From Chitinophaga sp. CF418 (lineage in GTDB: Bacteria; Bacteroidota; Bacteroidia; Chitinophagales; Chitinophagaceae): a stretch of 64,000 nucleotides of DNA. The notes beneath the pieces were generated by a model. The model saw nothing but the letters and a program-made list of their open reading frames with translations, had not been told where the DNA came from and ran no database searches. The stretch is taken from contig NZ_FRCN01000011.1 of the NCBI RefSeq assembly GCF_900142925.1, positions 1 through 64,000 of the forward strand, written 5' to 3'. Position 1 is the first letter of the stretch. Every line of letters starts with the position of its first letter. A program made the position numbers and the translations under genes. Positions 17,249 to 25,705 of the stretch are shown piece after piece.

Positions 17249-18664
17249 TCAAAGTGCGTTCTTAACGATATTACCTAGCTTCTTAAGGTCCCTCTCCAGC
17301 TTCTCACTCCATTCAAGTGCAAAATTCAATCGCATACAATTTCTATATTGGTCACGTAGTGTGAACATTCTTCCTGGCGCAAAACTTATTTTCTGCCTGA
17401 GGGCGGTAGCGTATAGTTCTGAGGTATCTATTTTTTTATCCAGTTCAATCCAAAGTACAAATCCTCCCTGCGGTTGGGACACCTTCGTATTATCAGGAAA
17501 ATAGCTCTCTATAGCCCTCTGAAATTGCAGACAATTCGCATATAAATTCTTCCGGAAAGTACGCAAATGATGATCATACCTACCGAATTCCAAAAAATCC
17601 GCTATTACTTCCTGATACAAGGTTGGAGTAGAGATGGTCTGTAATAGTTTTTGCCTGATGATCTTTTCCTTAAATTTCCCTGGCGCTACCCAGCCTACTC
17701 TGTAACCAGGAGCCAAACTTTTTGATACAGAGCTACACCACATCACTATCCCTGCTTCATCGAATGTCTTGCATAGTGTAGGTCTTGAACTGCCAAAGAA
17801 CAAACTGCCATATATATCATCTTCTATTAACGGTATATCATAAGCTGTCAGCATTTTTACCAGTTCTTTCTTATGTTCCTCGGGCATCAGGCATCCTAAT
17901 GGATTGCTAAAATTGGTAACAAAACAGCATGCACTGATCTTATGCAGCACTTTTTTTAGCGCATCCAGTTCCACACCTGTAACCGGATGCGTCGGAATCT
18001 CAATTGCTTTTAACCCAAGAGAGCCTAATATCTGAGGTAGCCCAAAATAAACAGGGCTTTCAATAGCTATGGTGTCTCCTGGTTTAGTAACAGCCATCAG
18101 ACAATTAAAAATGGAATTCATAGAGCCGGAGGTAGTGACAATATCATCTTCTGTAACTTTCCCCTCAAGTACCAATGACCACTTTGCGATGGTCCTTCTG
18201 AGATTAATATTACCCTGAACAGGTTCATAGTTTATTCCTCCGTCCTCCAATCTGTTCAACACCTGCATTGTGCTCTTATTCAGCCTTGCAACGGGCAATA
18301 GACTTTTGTCTGGTACACCAAGTGAGAATTGTGTAATCTCCTTATCTCTTAGCGTTTCAAAAACTTTAGTAATCAGATCCTCCGGGTGTTTTTCATTATT
18401 AGATGATTGCAGTTTGCTTATACTTGGCAGCGAAAACTTCCGTCTGGATGTTTTACTGACGAAGTAACCGGATTTGGGTCTTGATTCTATCAATGATTTA
18501 CTCTCCAGTTCCAGGTAAGCCTGTATAGCAGTATTTATACTTACATTGTAAAAGCTTCTTATCTCTCTGATTGAAGGCAACTTATCACCGAGTTTCAGCG
18601 TTTCATTTTCAATTTGCTCCTCAATTACCCTTGCAATTTTTGTATATAAGGTGTTCTCTTTCAT
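17249..18664 (-). CDS. MocR/PdxR-type transcriptional regulator (GntR wHTH fused to aminotransferase-like domain)
   Basis: This 471-residue regulator has a GntR winged helix at residues 1-75 (LGDKLPSIREIRSFYNVSINTAIQ) and a fold-type I aminotransferase-like domain from about 110. The PLP-binding lysine is in SSVSKSLAPGYRVGWV and the supporting PLP contacts in TNFSNPLG and IEDDIYG. MocR proteins sense PLP or an amine and activate or repress adjacent genes. Here the PhzF, cupin and thioesterase genes follow in the same direction, making them the likely regulon. The start at 18664 is preceded by TATTTTTG (18686-18693 read in reverse), a good -7 box. The repeated elements next to it suggest autoregulation. 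Confidence 0.92.
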   Translation of the reverse strand: MKENTLYTKIARVIEEQIENETLKLGDKLPSIREIRSFYNVSINTAIQAYLELESKSLIESRPKSGYFVSKTSRRKFSLPSISKLQSSNNEKHPEDLITKVFETLRDKEITQFSLGVPDKSLLPVARLNKSTMQVLNRLEDGGINYEPVQGNINLRRTIAKWSLVLEGKVTEDDIVTTSGSMNSIFNCLMAVTKPGDTIAIESPVYFGLPQILGSLGLKAIEIPTHPVTGVELDALKKVLHKISACCFVTNFSNPLGCLMPEEHKKELVKMLTAYDIPLIEDDIYGSLFFGSSRPTLCKTFDEAGIVMWCSSVSKSLAPGYRVGWVAPGKFKEKIIRQKLLQTISTPTLYQEVIADFLEFGRYDHHLRTFRKNLYANCLQFQRAIESYFPDNTKVSQPQGGFVLWIELDKKIDTSELYATALRQKISFAPGRMFTLRDQYRNCMRLNFALEWSEKLERDLKKLGNIVKNAL

Positions 18665-18675
18665 TTTTCACGATT

Positions 18676-18714
18676 CTGTACCCTACAAAAATATGCAATT
18701 TGAATCTGTATCCA
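18676..18714 (-). promoter_or_regulatory. MocR gene promoter with candidate operator half-sites
   Basis: On the minus strand TGGATACAGAT (18704-18714) is followed by TATTTTTG (18686-18693, matching TAnnTTTG) and AGGGTACAG (18676-18684). The two outer elements are the same as those upstream of the PhzF gene at 17209-17247. They flank the -7 box, a position suited to autoregulation. Confidence 0.5.
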
Positions 18715-18825
18715 CCTCAGGAATTCTCTCTCCTTCAGTTCACCCACATCTGATGCAGGCGCCATCCAATGTAATATTGGCAGGCAGGTATGTGTTTGAT
18801 TCTGATCATCTTACTATATATAATA

Positions 18826-18857
18826 AAAAGGTCATTAGCTGTTCTAATGACCTTTGT
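18826..18857 (-). terminator. Terminator of the SYLF gene
   Basis: Perfect 12-bp arms AAAGGTCATTAG / CTAATGACCTTT with a 5-base loop. On the minus strand the stem ends in a T-rich run, placing it about 65 bases after the SYLF stop. Confidence 0.85.
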
Positions 18858-18921
18858 TACTTATCTCCTAAATAACACCGCTTTAAAGAAATTCACAGGA
18901 TCTGTGTTATTCCGGGATTAC

Positions 18922-19461
18922 CTATTTCGCACGTGGCTGATAAGTAAACTTCTGTCCGCCGAGGGCAGCCTCAAGCATCAGCCCACCTTTCTCCTGGCTG
19001 AATACCAGTACACCATCCCGGTACTTAACATTGGCAGCAGCCCCCTCTTTAGCAGCGATCGCTGAAGCCTGGCCGGAAAATTCAAGTTTGTTATCCTTAA
19101 AGTGATCCAGTGCCGCTTTATCTTCGAAAAAGATCACTTCCCTGTACGCCTGACCACCAAACTGGAAACCGGCGGTTACCTGTATCATCTTTGCAAGACC
19201 AATCAATTTTCCTTTTTCATATACAGCTCCTCTGCCGGCGGCTCCGCCAACACCTGCTGCGCCTTTACCCACATTGGGAAAAATGACGTATCCGTAACTG
19301 TGGTCAAAAAGGGCGTCCATGAGTTTGTCTGTCTCAATAAAGGCCGCTTTGGCCTTTTTACTATCGCCTATAATCCTTTCTTTTTCCTGCCCTCTAACCA
19401 TCAACGGAAGCAATGATCCTGCTAATAAGATAATAGCAAGTCCAATCAGATACTTTTTCAT
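18922..19461 (-). CDS. SYLF/YSC84-domain lipid-binding protein, secreted
   Basis: This 179-residue protein has an N-terminal signal peptide (KYLIGLAIILLAGSLLPL, cleavage near RGQ). A SYLF (YSC84) domain fills the rest. Family signs are SYGYVIFPNVGKGAAGVGGA, GRGAVYEKGKLIGLAKM, GFQFGGQAYREVIFF and the C-terminal GVLVFSQEKGGLMLEAALGG. The family binds acidic phospholipids or phosphoinositides; in bacteria it is exported to the periplasm with unknown function. The gene is single, with its own terminator downstream. Confidence 0.9.
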   Translation of the reverse strand: MKKYLIGLAIILLAGSLLPLMVRGQEKERIIGDSKKAKAAFIETDKLMDALFDHSYGYVIFPNVGKGAAGVGGAAGRGAVYEKGKLIGLAKMIQVTAGFQFGGQAYREVIFFEDKAALDHFKDNKLEFSGQASAIAAKEGAAANVKYRDGVLVFSQEKGGLMLEAALGGQKFTYQPRAK

Positions 19462-19794
19462 AGTAATATCTTTTGGTTAGAAATGTAACCGGGCGCGACA
19501 ATCTGTATCTATTAAGCTGCCGGCACGATCTGTACCCTCAATAGTACAAGTAATATGCCATCGGGGATCATGCCGAAAGATCAAGTTATCTTTATATTTT
19601 ATATGGGATTAATTTACACTTTTAGCTGGTAACATTCATTGGTTGCTTGTACGATCCATGCTCTCAATGCCTTGAGCAGTTTGCTCAAATAGCATTGCCA
19701 CATGGTTGATATACCAACTATGTCAAGCTGCTCCAATTTGAAATGATAATGTGTTGAGTGAGCTTATCACTGTCTAATCATAAGAGGCCCCTTG
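19462..19794. other. 333-bp gap with one hairpin
   Basis: No coding frame is supported here. It separates two minus-strand genes and should hold the SYLF promoter and the methyltransferase 3' end. The only clear structure is the hairpin at 19665-19697. Confidence 0.5.
19665..19697. repeat. Two-part inverted repeat (hairpin)
   Basis: CAATGC / GCATTG (outer) and TTGAGCA / TGCTCAA (inner, 3-base loop) form a 13-bp interrupted stem. It is about 100 bases downstream of the methyltransferase gene and lacks a T run, so it may be an RNA 3' structure rather than a classical terminator. Confidence 0.5.
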
Positions 19795-20607
19795 TCAACA
19801 ATTTACAGTAACCCTCAGATAAGTAGCCGGTATTACAGTACCCTTCTCCGATCCGTTCTTATTCTGGTTGTTAAAAAGCTCTTCCAACTCCTGTTGCAAA
19901 TCCGCAGATCTTCCCTCCTTCTCAGCAGCTTCAAAAGCATTCATTGTAGGTCCATAAAAACTTCTAAATACCGTAACAAATTCAGCCGGCGAAAATGGGG
20001 CAACAAAAGTATAGGTGTCTCTGGTAAATGATATATTCTCTTTTGCGATACCCGCGTTGCCAAAGCGTTCAATCACATTACTCTCAATACCCCAGGTCAT
20101 CGGACTGATAAAACCTTCTGGCGGAGGTGGTGTGTAAGATGAACTGATCTTCAGTATCTGGGCCACGAGCGTTGGATCGCCGGGAATCCAGTTCCCCATA
20201 ACTATTTTCCCTCCTGATTTTGTCACACGAACCATTTCCTTCGCCACATCAAAAGGCTTTGGTGCAAACATGGCCCCGAAGATGCTCACCACCATGTCAA
20301 AGGACTTATCCTGTAATTCATTTAAGTTACTGGCATCCCCTTCCTGGAATACGCAATTAGTGAGCCCCGCTTCTTTAGCCCTCTGCTTGCCCGCTTCTAC
20401 AAGATTTCCTGCAATATCAACACCTAAAACCTCGGCGCCAATTTTTGCCTCAGGAACTGCTGTAGTGCCATCGCCACAGCCCAGGTCAAGCACTTTCATT
20501 CCTTTCGTAACACCAATTTTAGACACCAGCTCCTCCCCACTTTGACGCATGGTCTGAGCAATACGTGTAAAGTCTCCTTTTTCCCATAATGCTTTGTTTG
20601 GATTCAT
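19795..20607 (-). CDS. Class I SAM-dependent methyltransferase
   Basis: This is a 270-residue cytosolic methyltransferase of the Methyltransf_11/25 type. Motif I, VLDLGCGDGTTAVPEA, binds SAM near residues 40-55. The following acidic loop VDIAGNLVEAGKQRA, then FQEGDASNL and FDMVVSIFGAMFAPKP, are motifs II-IV. The C-terminal half carries the substrate pocket and gives no specific clue. Its stop is next to the 333-bp gap and its start faces the small secreted protein genes. The substrate is unknown; small-molecule or lipid methylation is usual for the group. Confidence 0.88.
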   Translation of the reverse strand: MNPNKALWEKGDFTRIAQTMRQSGEELVSKIGVTKGMKVLDLGCGDGTTAVPEAKIGAEVLGVDIAGNLVEAGKQRAKEAGLTNCVFQEGDASNLNELQDKSFDMVVSIFGAMFAPKPFDVAKEMVRVTKSGGKIVMGNWIPGDPTLVAQILKISSSYTPPPPEGFISPMTWGIESNVIERFGNAGIAKENISFTRDTYTFVAPFSPAEFVTVFRSFYGPTMNAFEAAEKEGRSADLQQELEELFNNQNKNGSEKGTVIPATYLRVTVNC

Positions 20608-20910
20608 ACTGTTTCATTTTAAATGTTCAAAAAATTGCTGCCACTTATTTGAGCCGGACGACCGGACAGGCATACCGGAAAATGTCAGCCGATAACAAAG
20701 TAACAAAAGCCAGCTGCGACTGGTTCAACCTGCCTGTAAAAATTACAGTAACAAAGGATGCAAGCAGGAGTTTTTTGCATCAACTAAGATCTATATAGGT
20801 AGAAAAGTTTATTTAACATTAGCAAATGTTTAGCATAACCTGTGTCCGAAAAACACTTATATTCGTTACGATATTTTTTTTTAACCCAGACACAAAAAGA
20901 ACCATTATCT
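20608..20910. other. 303-bp divergent intergenic region
   Basis: This lies between the methyltransferase (minus) and the first small secreted protein gene (plus), so it should carry two promoters. A T-rich block at 20873-20882 precedes the plus-strand gene. No repeat, RNA or clear TAnnTTTG box was identified. Confidence 0.4.
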
Positions 20911-21300
20911 ATGAGAAAGTTGTTCCCTGTTGCATTAATGCTATGCGCATTCTTTTCCTTATCCAGTTTTGCTCCTGTACGCTCTGACGCTCCCGTAATC
21001 AAAGAAAGTGCACGCAGGTACTCCTTTCCGATTACCGGCACCACTGATGGTACACCGGGACAAGGCCAGCCTGCCGGCACCATTGCCTACGAAGTAAATG
21101 GCAGTGGAACTATACCATCTTCTATTACGTTCAAAACGCTGTCCGGTACTGTACTGGGAACTTATTCTTTTAGCCTGAGCTCTCCCGGAAACTACCTGGC
21201 TGGAGGCATGAAAACACAAACGTCTATTACAGCCGTGTATTTTCATATCAGCAGCGCTTGTGGTACTGGATACTGCCTGGAGTTCATTGGCGCAATTTGA
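20911..21300 (+). CDS. Small secreted protein, tandem paralogue A (unknown function)
   Basis: This is a 129-residue protein with a signal peptide (MRKLFPVALMLCAFFSLSSF, cleavage near FAPVRS). The ATG at 20911 is chosen because the upstream in-frame Met at 20842 would place 23 extra residues before a clean signal peptide. The mature part is beta-rich, with FPITGTT, YEVNGSGTIPSSITF and ITAVYFHISS. Two Cys near the C-terminus could form a disulfide. The next gene is a paralogue sharing FPITG, VPSSITF-like and ITAV motifs. I do not recognise the family; a small secreted beta-sandwich protein is likely. Confidence 0.7.
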   Translation: MRKLFPVALMLCAFFSLSSFAPVRSDAPVIKESARRYSFPITGTTDGTPGQGQPAGTIAYEVNGSGTIPSSITFKTLSGTVLGTYSFSLSSPGNYLAGGMKTQTSITAVYFHISSACGTGYCLEFIGAI

Positions 21301-21389
21301 TGCTTAGTTGATCGTGCTACGAGACACAATCAGGCATCTCCAGCATAGCCGCTGATGCCGCTGCTTTTTAAAAACTCAATGTACTATTT

Positions 21390-21767
21390 ATGAAAAAATT
21401 GTTGTCCATTGCACTATTACTGTGCCTGTCCTTCTCTTTGTTCAGTTTTGCACCTGCGCGCCAGCCCCCCCCGGTGGCAAAGCAAAATGTCGCTTCCGTT
21501 ACTTTCCCGATCACCGGGCAGACCGGCAGCAAACTTGGTACACTGGATTATGTGATAGACGGTAGTAGTAATGTACCTTCGAGTATCACTTTCTACCTGG
21601 CTGGTACATCAACGCAAGTTATTTCCAGGCCTTTTACCGTTTATCCGTCGAGCGCCAATACCTGGATTGCAGACGACCTGAAGACAACTACAGGTATCAC
21701 AGCCGTCCTATATCATAGTATAAGCAGCTGGCCAGAATATGCTATTGAGATCATCAGCCCATACTGA
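21390..21767 (+). CDS. Small secreted protein, tandem paralogue B (unknown function)
   Basis: This 125-residue protein has a signal peptide (MKKLLSIALLLCLSFSLFSF, then APARQ). It is clearly related to the protein encoded 89 bases upstream. Shared segments are FPITG-QTG, LDYVIDGSSNVPSSITF, a Trp/Gly before DLKTTTGITAV, and an aromatic-acidic end (YAIEIISPY). The Cys pair of paralogue A is absent. A strong terminator follows at 21783-21825, so the pair probably forms one transcription unit. Function is unknown. Confidence 0.72.
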   Translation: MKKLLSIALLLCLSFSLFSFAPARQPPPVAKQNVASVTFPITGQTGSKLGTLDYVIDGSSNVPSSITFYLAGTSTQVISRPFTVYPSSANTWIADDLKTTTGITAVLYHSISSWPEYAIEIISPY

Positions 21768-21782
21768 TCCTTTAATTTGTTC

Positions 21783-21825
21783 AAATAAAAAGACCTTCCC
21801 GGTACATGGGAAGGTCTTTTTATTT
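21783..21825. terminator. Strong rho-independent terminator
   Basis: An 18-bp perfect stem (AAATAAAAAGACCTTCCC with its complement) and a 7-base loop, ending in a T-rich run, 16 bases after the stop of paralogue B. Confidence 0.9.
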
Positions 21826-22060
21826 TCATTTTCACACATCATTTCTATTTCCTTCCACTGCAAGACAGCATCCATCTGATAACCGAAAGATATAACCATA
21901 ATAATGAAGGTTAAATTCATTACACACCGGGTTTCTATCCCTCCGTCTGAGCAGTATCAGCCATTCAAATCCTCAGAATCAGTAATACCCCTGCTCTTAG
22001 TCACCTTTTTCATATTGTACCTTCTCTAGGTTTGTGTCCACAAGAAACCAAATTACAATT

Positions 22061-22696
22061 ATGAAAAAGGTACTATTATTCAACATCTTATGCTGCCTCA
22101 GTGTATTAGGATTTGCTCAACAGAAAGGAGAATGGCGTGCACGCCTGAGAGCCACGGCGGTAATTCCTGACGCCAGCGCCACTATCAGTACAATAGGCGG
22201 CAGCGCTGACATATCCAATACTGTTATACCAGAACTGGACTTTACCTATTTTCTTTTTGACCGGGTATCTGCAAACCTCATCCTGGGAACCACCAGGCAT
22301 AAGGTAACTGCTACGGGCACCGCCCTTGGCGATGTAGACCTGGGGAAAGTATGGCTGCTGCCTCCTACCCTGACCTTTCTGTATCATCAGCCTGTAAGTA
22401 AGGGGATACTACCATATGTTGGTGCAGGTGTTAACTACACAATATTCTACGGTATAAAAGAAGGTCCTGCTATTGCAGATATTTCTTACAAGAATAAATT
22501 CGGCTTTGCTACTCAGCTGGGTATTGATATAGACATCAGTAAAAAATGGTTCATCAACATAGACGCAAAGAAGATCTGGCTGAAAACAGAGAATACGGTC
22601 ACCACGGTTCCGGAAGTAGCCGGCGGCGCGACCGTATATGCAGATACAAAGATTAATCCCTGGCTATTAAGCGTAGGCGCAGGATTTAAGTTTTGA
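22061..22696 (+). CDS. OmpW-like outer-membrane protein
   Basis: This is a 211-residue small beta-barrel. It has a signal peptide (MKKVLLFNILCCLSVLGFAQQ) and then alternating strands typical of OmpW: EWRARLRATAVIPD, a loop with IGGSADISNTVIPELDFTYF, SANLILGTTRHKV, LLPPTLTFLYHQP, LPYVGAGVNYTIFY, and the terminal strand WLLSVGAGFKF ending in Phe. OmpW proteins form narrow hydrophobic channels of eight strands. The ATG at 22061 is preferred to a GTG nine codons upstream because it gives a clean signal peptide. It is monocistronic, with its own terminator. Confidence 0.88.
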   Translation: MKKVLLFNILCCLSVLGFAQQKGEWRARLRATAVIPDASATISTIGGSADISNTVIPELDFTYFLFDRVSANLILGTTRHKVTATGTALGDVDLGKVWLLPPTLTFLYHQPVSKGILPYVGAGVNYTIFYGIKEGPAIADISYKNKFGFATQLGIDIDISKKWFINIDAKKIWLKTENTVTTVPEVAGGATVYADTKINPWLLSVGAGFKF

Positions 22697-22746
22697 GAAA
22701 GGATACACTAAAGCAGGAAGTACCCTGCAGCACTTCGAATATGATG

Positions 22747-22793
22747 ACACACATAAAAAGAGCTGCACTTAAGAGCAGCTCTTTTTATGTGTG
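22747..22793. terminator. Bidirectional terminator between OmpW and VWA genes
   Basis: An 18-bp near-perfect stem (ACACATAAAAAGAGCTGC and complement) with A-rich and T-rich flanks, so it can serve both convergent genes. Confidence 0.88.
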
Positions 22794-22835
22794 TCTCCCC
22801 CAAAGTCACGCCTGACCTATTACAACCTTCTCTCA

Positions 22836-24059
22836 TTAATATTTAGCATCAGCTTTTAAGTGGATATTCTTCTTTTCGGTTTGCTTCTGAATACTTTTAT
22901 ATATCCGGTTTGTAAACGAGCTATCTACTTCCGCTGACTTACGACTCTTAAGATCCTTCTCTATAAACTCCTGCCGCTGTTTTGTAAATTTGATTAATTC
23001 CCTGTCTAAGCTATCTCTCTCAGCAATTTTCTGTTCAATGAATACTTTCCTTTGAGTTGCAGTCATATTTTTCATAACATCAGGCAATTCTTCCTCCTTG
23101 ATAGTATCAAAGCTCACTGACTTATCTCTGTAACTCTCTAATAATTCCTTCTGACCATAATATGCAACCTTACCGGCTTTGGTCGAATTATATTCTGCCC
23201 GCTGCGCTTTTACATTTGCCTTAACTCCACCTGCAATCATTTTACTATTAGAGATTTTTTTATAGGCAACAGACTTTTCATTTGCATCGCCATAATAGAT
23301 CCTTGTATCATCCAGCTTGTCCGATAAATCAGCAATCGCAGCATCATACGGGGTATTCACAGCTATATCATTGGCGTCCATTCCTACCTGCGCATAGCTG
23401 CCCTGATTACATGACGCAATTTCCTTCCATATACGCATTGCTTTGCTGTCATTTCCCATCAGAATGGTGTTTAACACAATATCTCTCTGCTTAGCCAGCC
23501 CACAACTCACCGGGTATTTCACATCATCCTGGTAATCCATATGCGGTGAGCGGTCTCCTACCAGGAATACTGTTTTATATGTGTCATTAGACGTATCCCA
23601 GTTAAACTTTGTCACTGCCTCATACAAGGCCTGATTAACACTTTCCGGCTCATCTCCCCCACCTTCTGCGGCTATCTGCATCAGCTTTCCATATACATCG
23701 TCTATATCGCTTGATAAAGCGACCTTTCTGGTCACAAATACATCTCCCTTATCCCGGTAAAACAATAACCCTATCTCAATTACGGGCGCCGGTTCTGCCT
23801 GTGCGAGACTCCCTGCAATTGACCATATCTTTTCCTTTGCGGCGCCTATAAGGCCACTCATGCTGCCTGTAGCATCTAAGGCAAATACTATCTGGATCCT
23901 TGATTGAGCAGGATTCGGCTTATCCGGAGTTTTATCCGGCTGTACCGTCAAAGTCCGCTGATCTTCAGTCCGGGGTTGCTGCGTATAAGGATATAAGTAA
24001 CTGATAAACAAAGAGGCTCCAACAATTGTCAGAATAGGAAAGAGAATCTTCTGGCTCAT
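22836..24059 (-). CDS. VWA-domain protein with N-terminal membrane anchor
   Basis: This 407-residue protein starts with one hydrophobic segment (ILFPILTIVGASLFISYLY), an uncleaved anchor or signal peptide. A von Willebrand factor A domain follows at about 55-260. The MIDAS motif DATGSMS is intact, with the further acidic site GGGDEPE near 135 and VGDRSPHMDY near 180. The C-terminal 130 residues are Lys/Glu-rich and helical, with QRKVFIEQKIAERDSLDREL suggesting a coiled coil. VWA domains bind partners through a metal ion. It is probably periplasmic. No partner gene such as a MoxR ATPase is nearby, so its role is unknown. Confidence 0.82.
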   Translation of the reverse strand: MSQKILFPILTIVGASLFISYLYPYTQQPRTEDQRTLTVQPDKTPDKPNPAQSRIQIVFALDATGSMSGLIGAAKEKIWSIAGSLAQAEPAPVIEIGLLFYRDKGDVFVTRKVALSSDIDDVYGKLMQIAAEGGGDEPESVNQALYEAVTKFNWDTSNDTYKTVFLVGDRSPHMDYQDDVKYPVSCGLAKQRDIVLNTILMGNDSKAMRIWKEIASCNQGSYAQVGMDANDIAVNTPYDAAIADLSDKLDDTRIYYGDANEKSVAYKKISNSKMIAGGVKANVKAQRAEYNSTKAGKVAYYGQKELLESYRDKSVSFDTIKEEELPDVMKNMTATQRKVFIEQKIAERDSLDRELIKFTKQRQEFIEKDLKSRKSAEVDSSFTNRIYKSIQKQTEKKNIHLKADAKY

Positions 24060-24250
24060 GAAAAGTTGATTTTAGGTGATACATTAGAGGATTCCCCGAA
24101 AATCAGTTTTCCATAAACGTAATTGTTAAGAAAATCACAAAAGGAGAATACATTGATTTCCATTCAATTGCCAATTGAAAAAGTGTCTCCTTTTGTAAAA
24201 ACGATCGAAGTATTTTAGCTTTGATGTGTTTATTGCTTTAAATCATATGT

Positions 24251-24568
24251 ATGCCACTTTTCGCCCCACGATCAGAACCAGTCAAAAAGCGGGAACAGGT
24301 ACAGCAAAGAGAGATGGAGCTGGTCCTTGCTATAAAGAATCAATTTCCGGATAACAAACTGGAAAAGCTTGCAGAGAGATACCGTCAGGCTCAATTAAGC
24401 TTGTTAAAAGCCCAACTGCATACCATTCAGGAAATGGAATTTCAGGGGAAGAAAACAACTCTCAGACAAGCCAAAATTGAACAGGAGATTTTGATTTATT
24501 CAAACAAATCGCTTGCTGAATTAATTACGGAGGTTCAAAAGTTACCAAATCATCCGTCATCTCTTTGA
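24251..24568 (+). CDS. Small helical cytosolic protein, unknown function
   Basis: This 105-residue protein has no signal peptide or membrane segment. It is nearly all helix with heptad-like spacing (KREQVQQREMELVLAIKN, LEKLAERYRQAQLSLLKAQ), so a short coiled coil is likely. I do not recognise a family. It stands alone, divergent from the VWA gene and convergent with the DUF1080 gene. Confidence 0.55.
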   Translation: MPLFAPRSEPVKKREQVQQREMELVLAIKNQFPDNKLEKLAERYRQAQLSLLKAQLHTIQEMEFQGKKTTLRQAKIEQEILIYSNKSLAELITEVQKLPNHPSSL

Positions 24569-24715
24569 ATCCTATAGCGTTTTTTTTAAGTAAAAAAGTT
24601 AAAACAGTTATTCCCCCAGAGATGAACACAGCATTAAGTCCAAGTCAAAGACATGGTAAAAGCGTATTAACAATCCGTAAAAACACACTGAGAGATAAGA
24701 GGTATTGACTTCTTT

Positions 24716-25513
24716 TTACTTCCTTCGGAATACCCCTTCCAGGTTCATGATCCTGATATTCCTGAAGTCTATCGGCTGCCCCTCGCTCTGCAAGGCAATA
24801 AACCCTGCATTCAGGATCTTCCCGTCCTGCTTCTGCTTAGGATCATACCTGTTCACCACCGGACCGCCGATCTGTGGTTTGGAATACCGTAATACCGTAT
24901 CACCATTGATAATATGTGTGATCAGCGAATCGCCCAGCACGATCAGTTCCGCCTGTACCCATTCGTTCTTGCTGTAGGTTTTAGAGCTGGAGTTGATACA
25001 ATGGCGGGTATCCAGTTTTCCCTCGTATACGATATGTGTACCCGGAGAGCACATATTCCCGGTGGGTCTCGGCTTACCATCGTCCAGGCCAGCCAGCAAC
25101 TGCATCTCAATAGAAATAGGCCAGTCCTGTTCCTTCGGCATAGTACGAGGGTCCTGTGAATGATACATCACTCCGCTGTTAAGGACGGTATAAGAAGGGG
25201 CTGTTTTTACCCATTCTCCTGTAAAACGGTACTCCAGTTTAAGATGGTAATAGGAAAACGGGACTTTATAATACAGATGTCCGAACTGCTCGTTAAAATC
25301 ACCGTATTGGTCATAGCGCACCTGAATAGTGCTGTCCTGCACCCGGAAGGTATTCCCGAAATTATCTCCGGTTTCATGATGGTGGATCTTTACGATCCAG
25401 TCACTAATATCTTTGCCATTAAATAAGGGCGTCCATTGTTCCTGCGCCCGCGCAGCATATTGAAAGATGAGAACTGACAGCAGAAAGGTCAGCATTCCTG
25501 GTTTGTTTATCAT
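24716..25513 (-). CDS. DUF1080 (3-keto-disaccharide hydrolase-like) secreted protein
   Basis: This 265-residue protein has a signal peptide (MINKPGMLTFLLSVLIFQYAARAQ). The DUF1080 concanavalin-like domain fills the rest: PLFNGKDISDWIVKIHHHE at the start, NSGVMYHSQDPR in the middle, then PISIEMQLLAG, WVQAELIVLGDSLITHIING and GFIALQSEGQPIDFRNIRI. Members bind or cleave sugars and some hydrolyse 3-keto-glycosides. No sugar oxidoreductase neighbour is present to support that reaction here. It is periplasmic or extracellular and monocistronic. Confidence 0.88.
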   Translation of the reverse strand: MINKPGMLTFLLSVLIFQYAARAQEQWTPLFNGKDISDWIVKIHHHETGDNFGNTFRVQDSTIQVRYDQYGDFNEQFGHLYYKVPFSYYHLKLEYRFTGEWVKTAPSYTVLNSGVMYHSQDPRTMPKEQDWPISIEMQLLAGLDDGKPRPTGNMCSPGTHIVYEGKLDTRHCINSSSKTYSKNEWVQAELIVLGDSLITHIINGDTVLRYSKPQIGGPVVNRYDPKQKQDGKILNAGFIALQSEGQPIDFRNIRIMNLEGVFRRK

Positions 25514-25705
25514 AACGGTTAATGAGTGGTAAGCTTAAATATAATCAGAAATTATTTCTTTTTCATTTCTGGCCACTGGTGAACCCATCCTCTTATTTCT
25601 TGTTATAGATTAATATTCCCGGCTGGGAATACTGCCAACTTCGTGATCATTAGTCAAACCATACATCATTTCTTAACCGGCTTGCAAACCACAAAACACA
25701 CAATC

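Noticed and set aside
24716..25513. The DUF1080 gene as part of a 3-keto-sugar pathway
   Set aside because: No GFO/IDH oxidoreductase or sugar isomerase adjoins it, so the pathway cannot be supported here.
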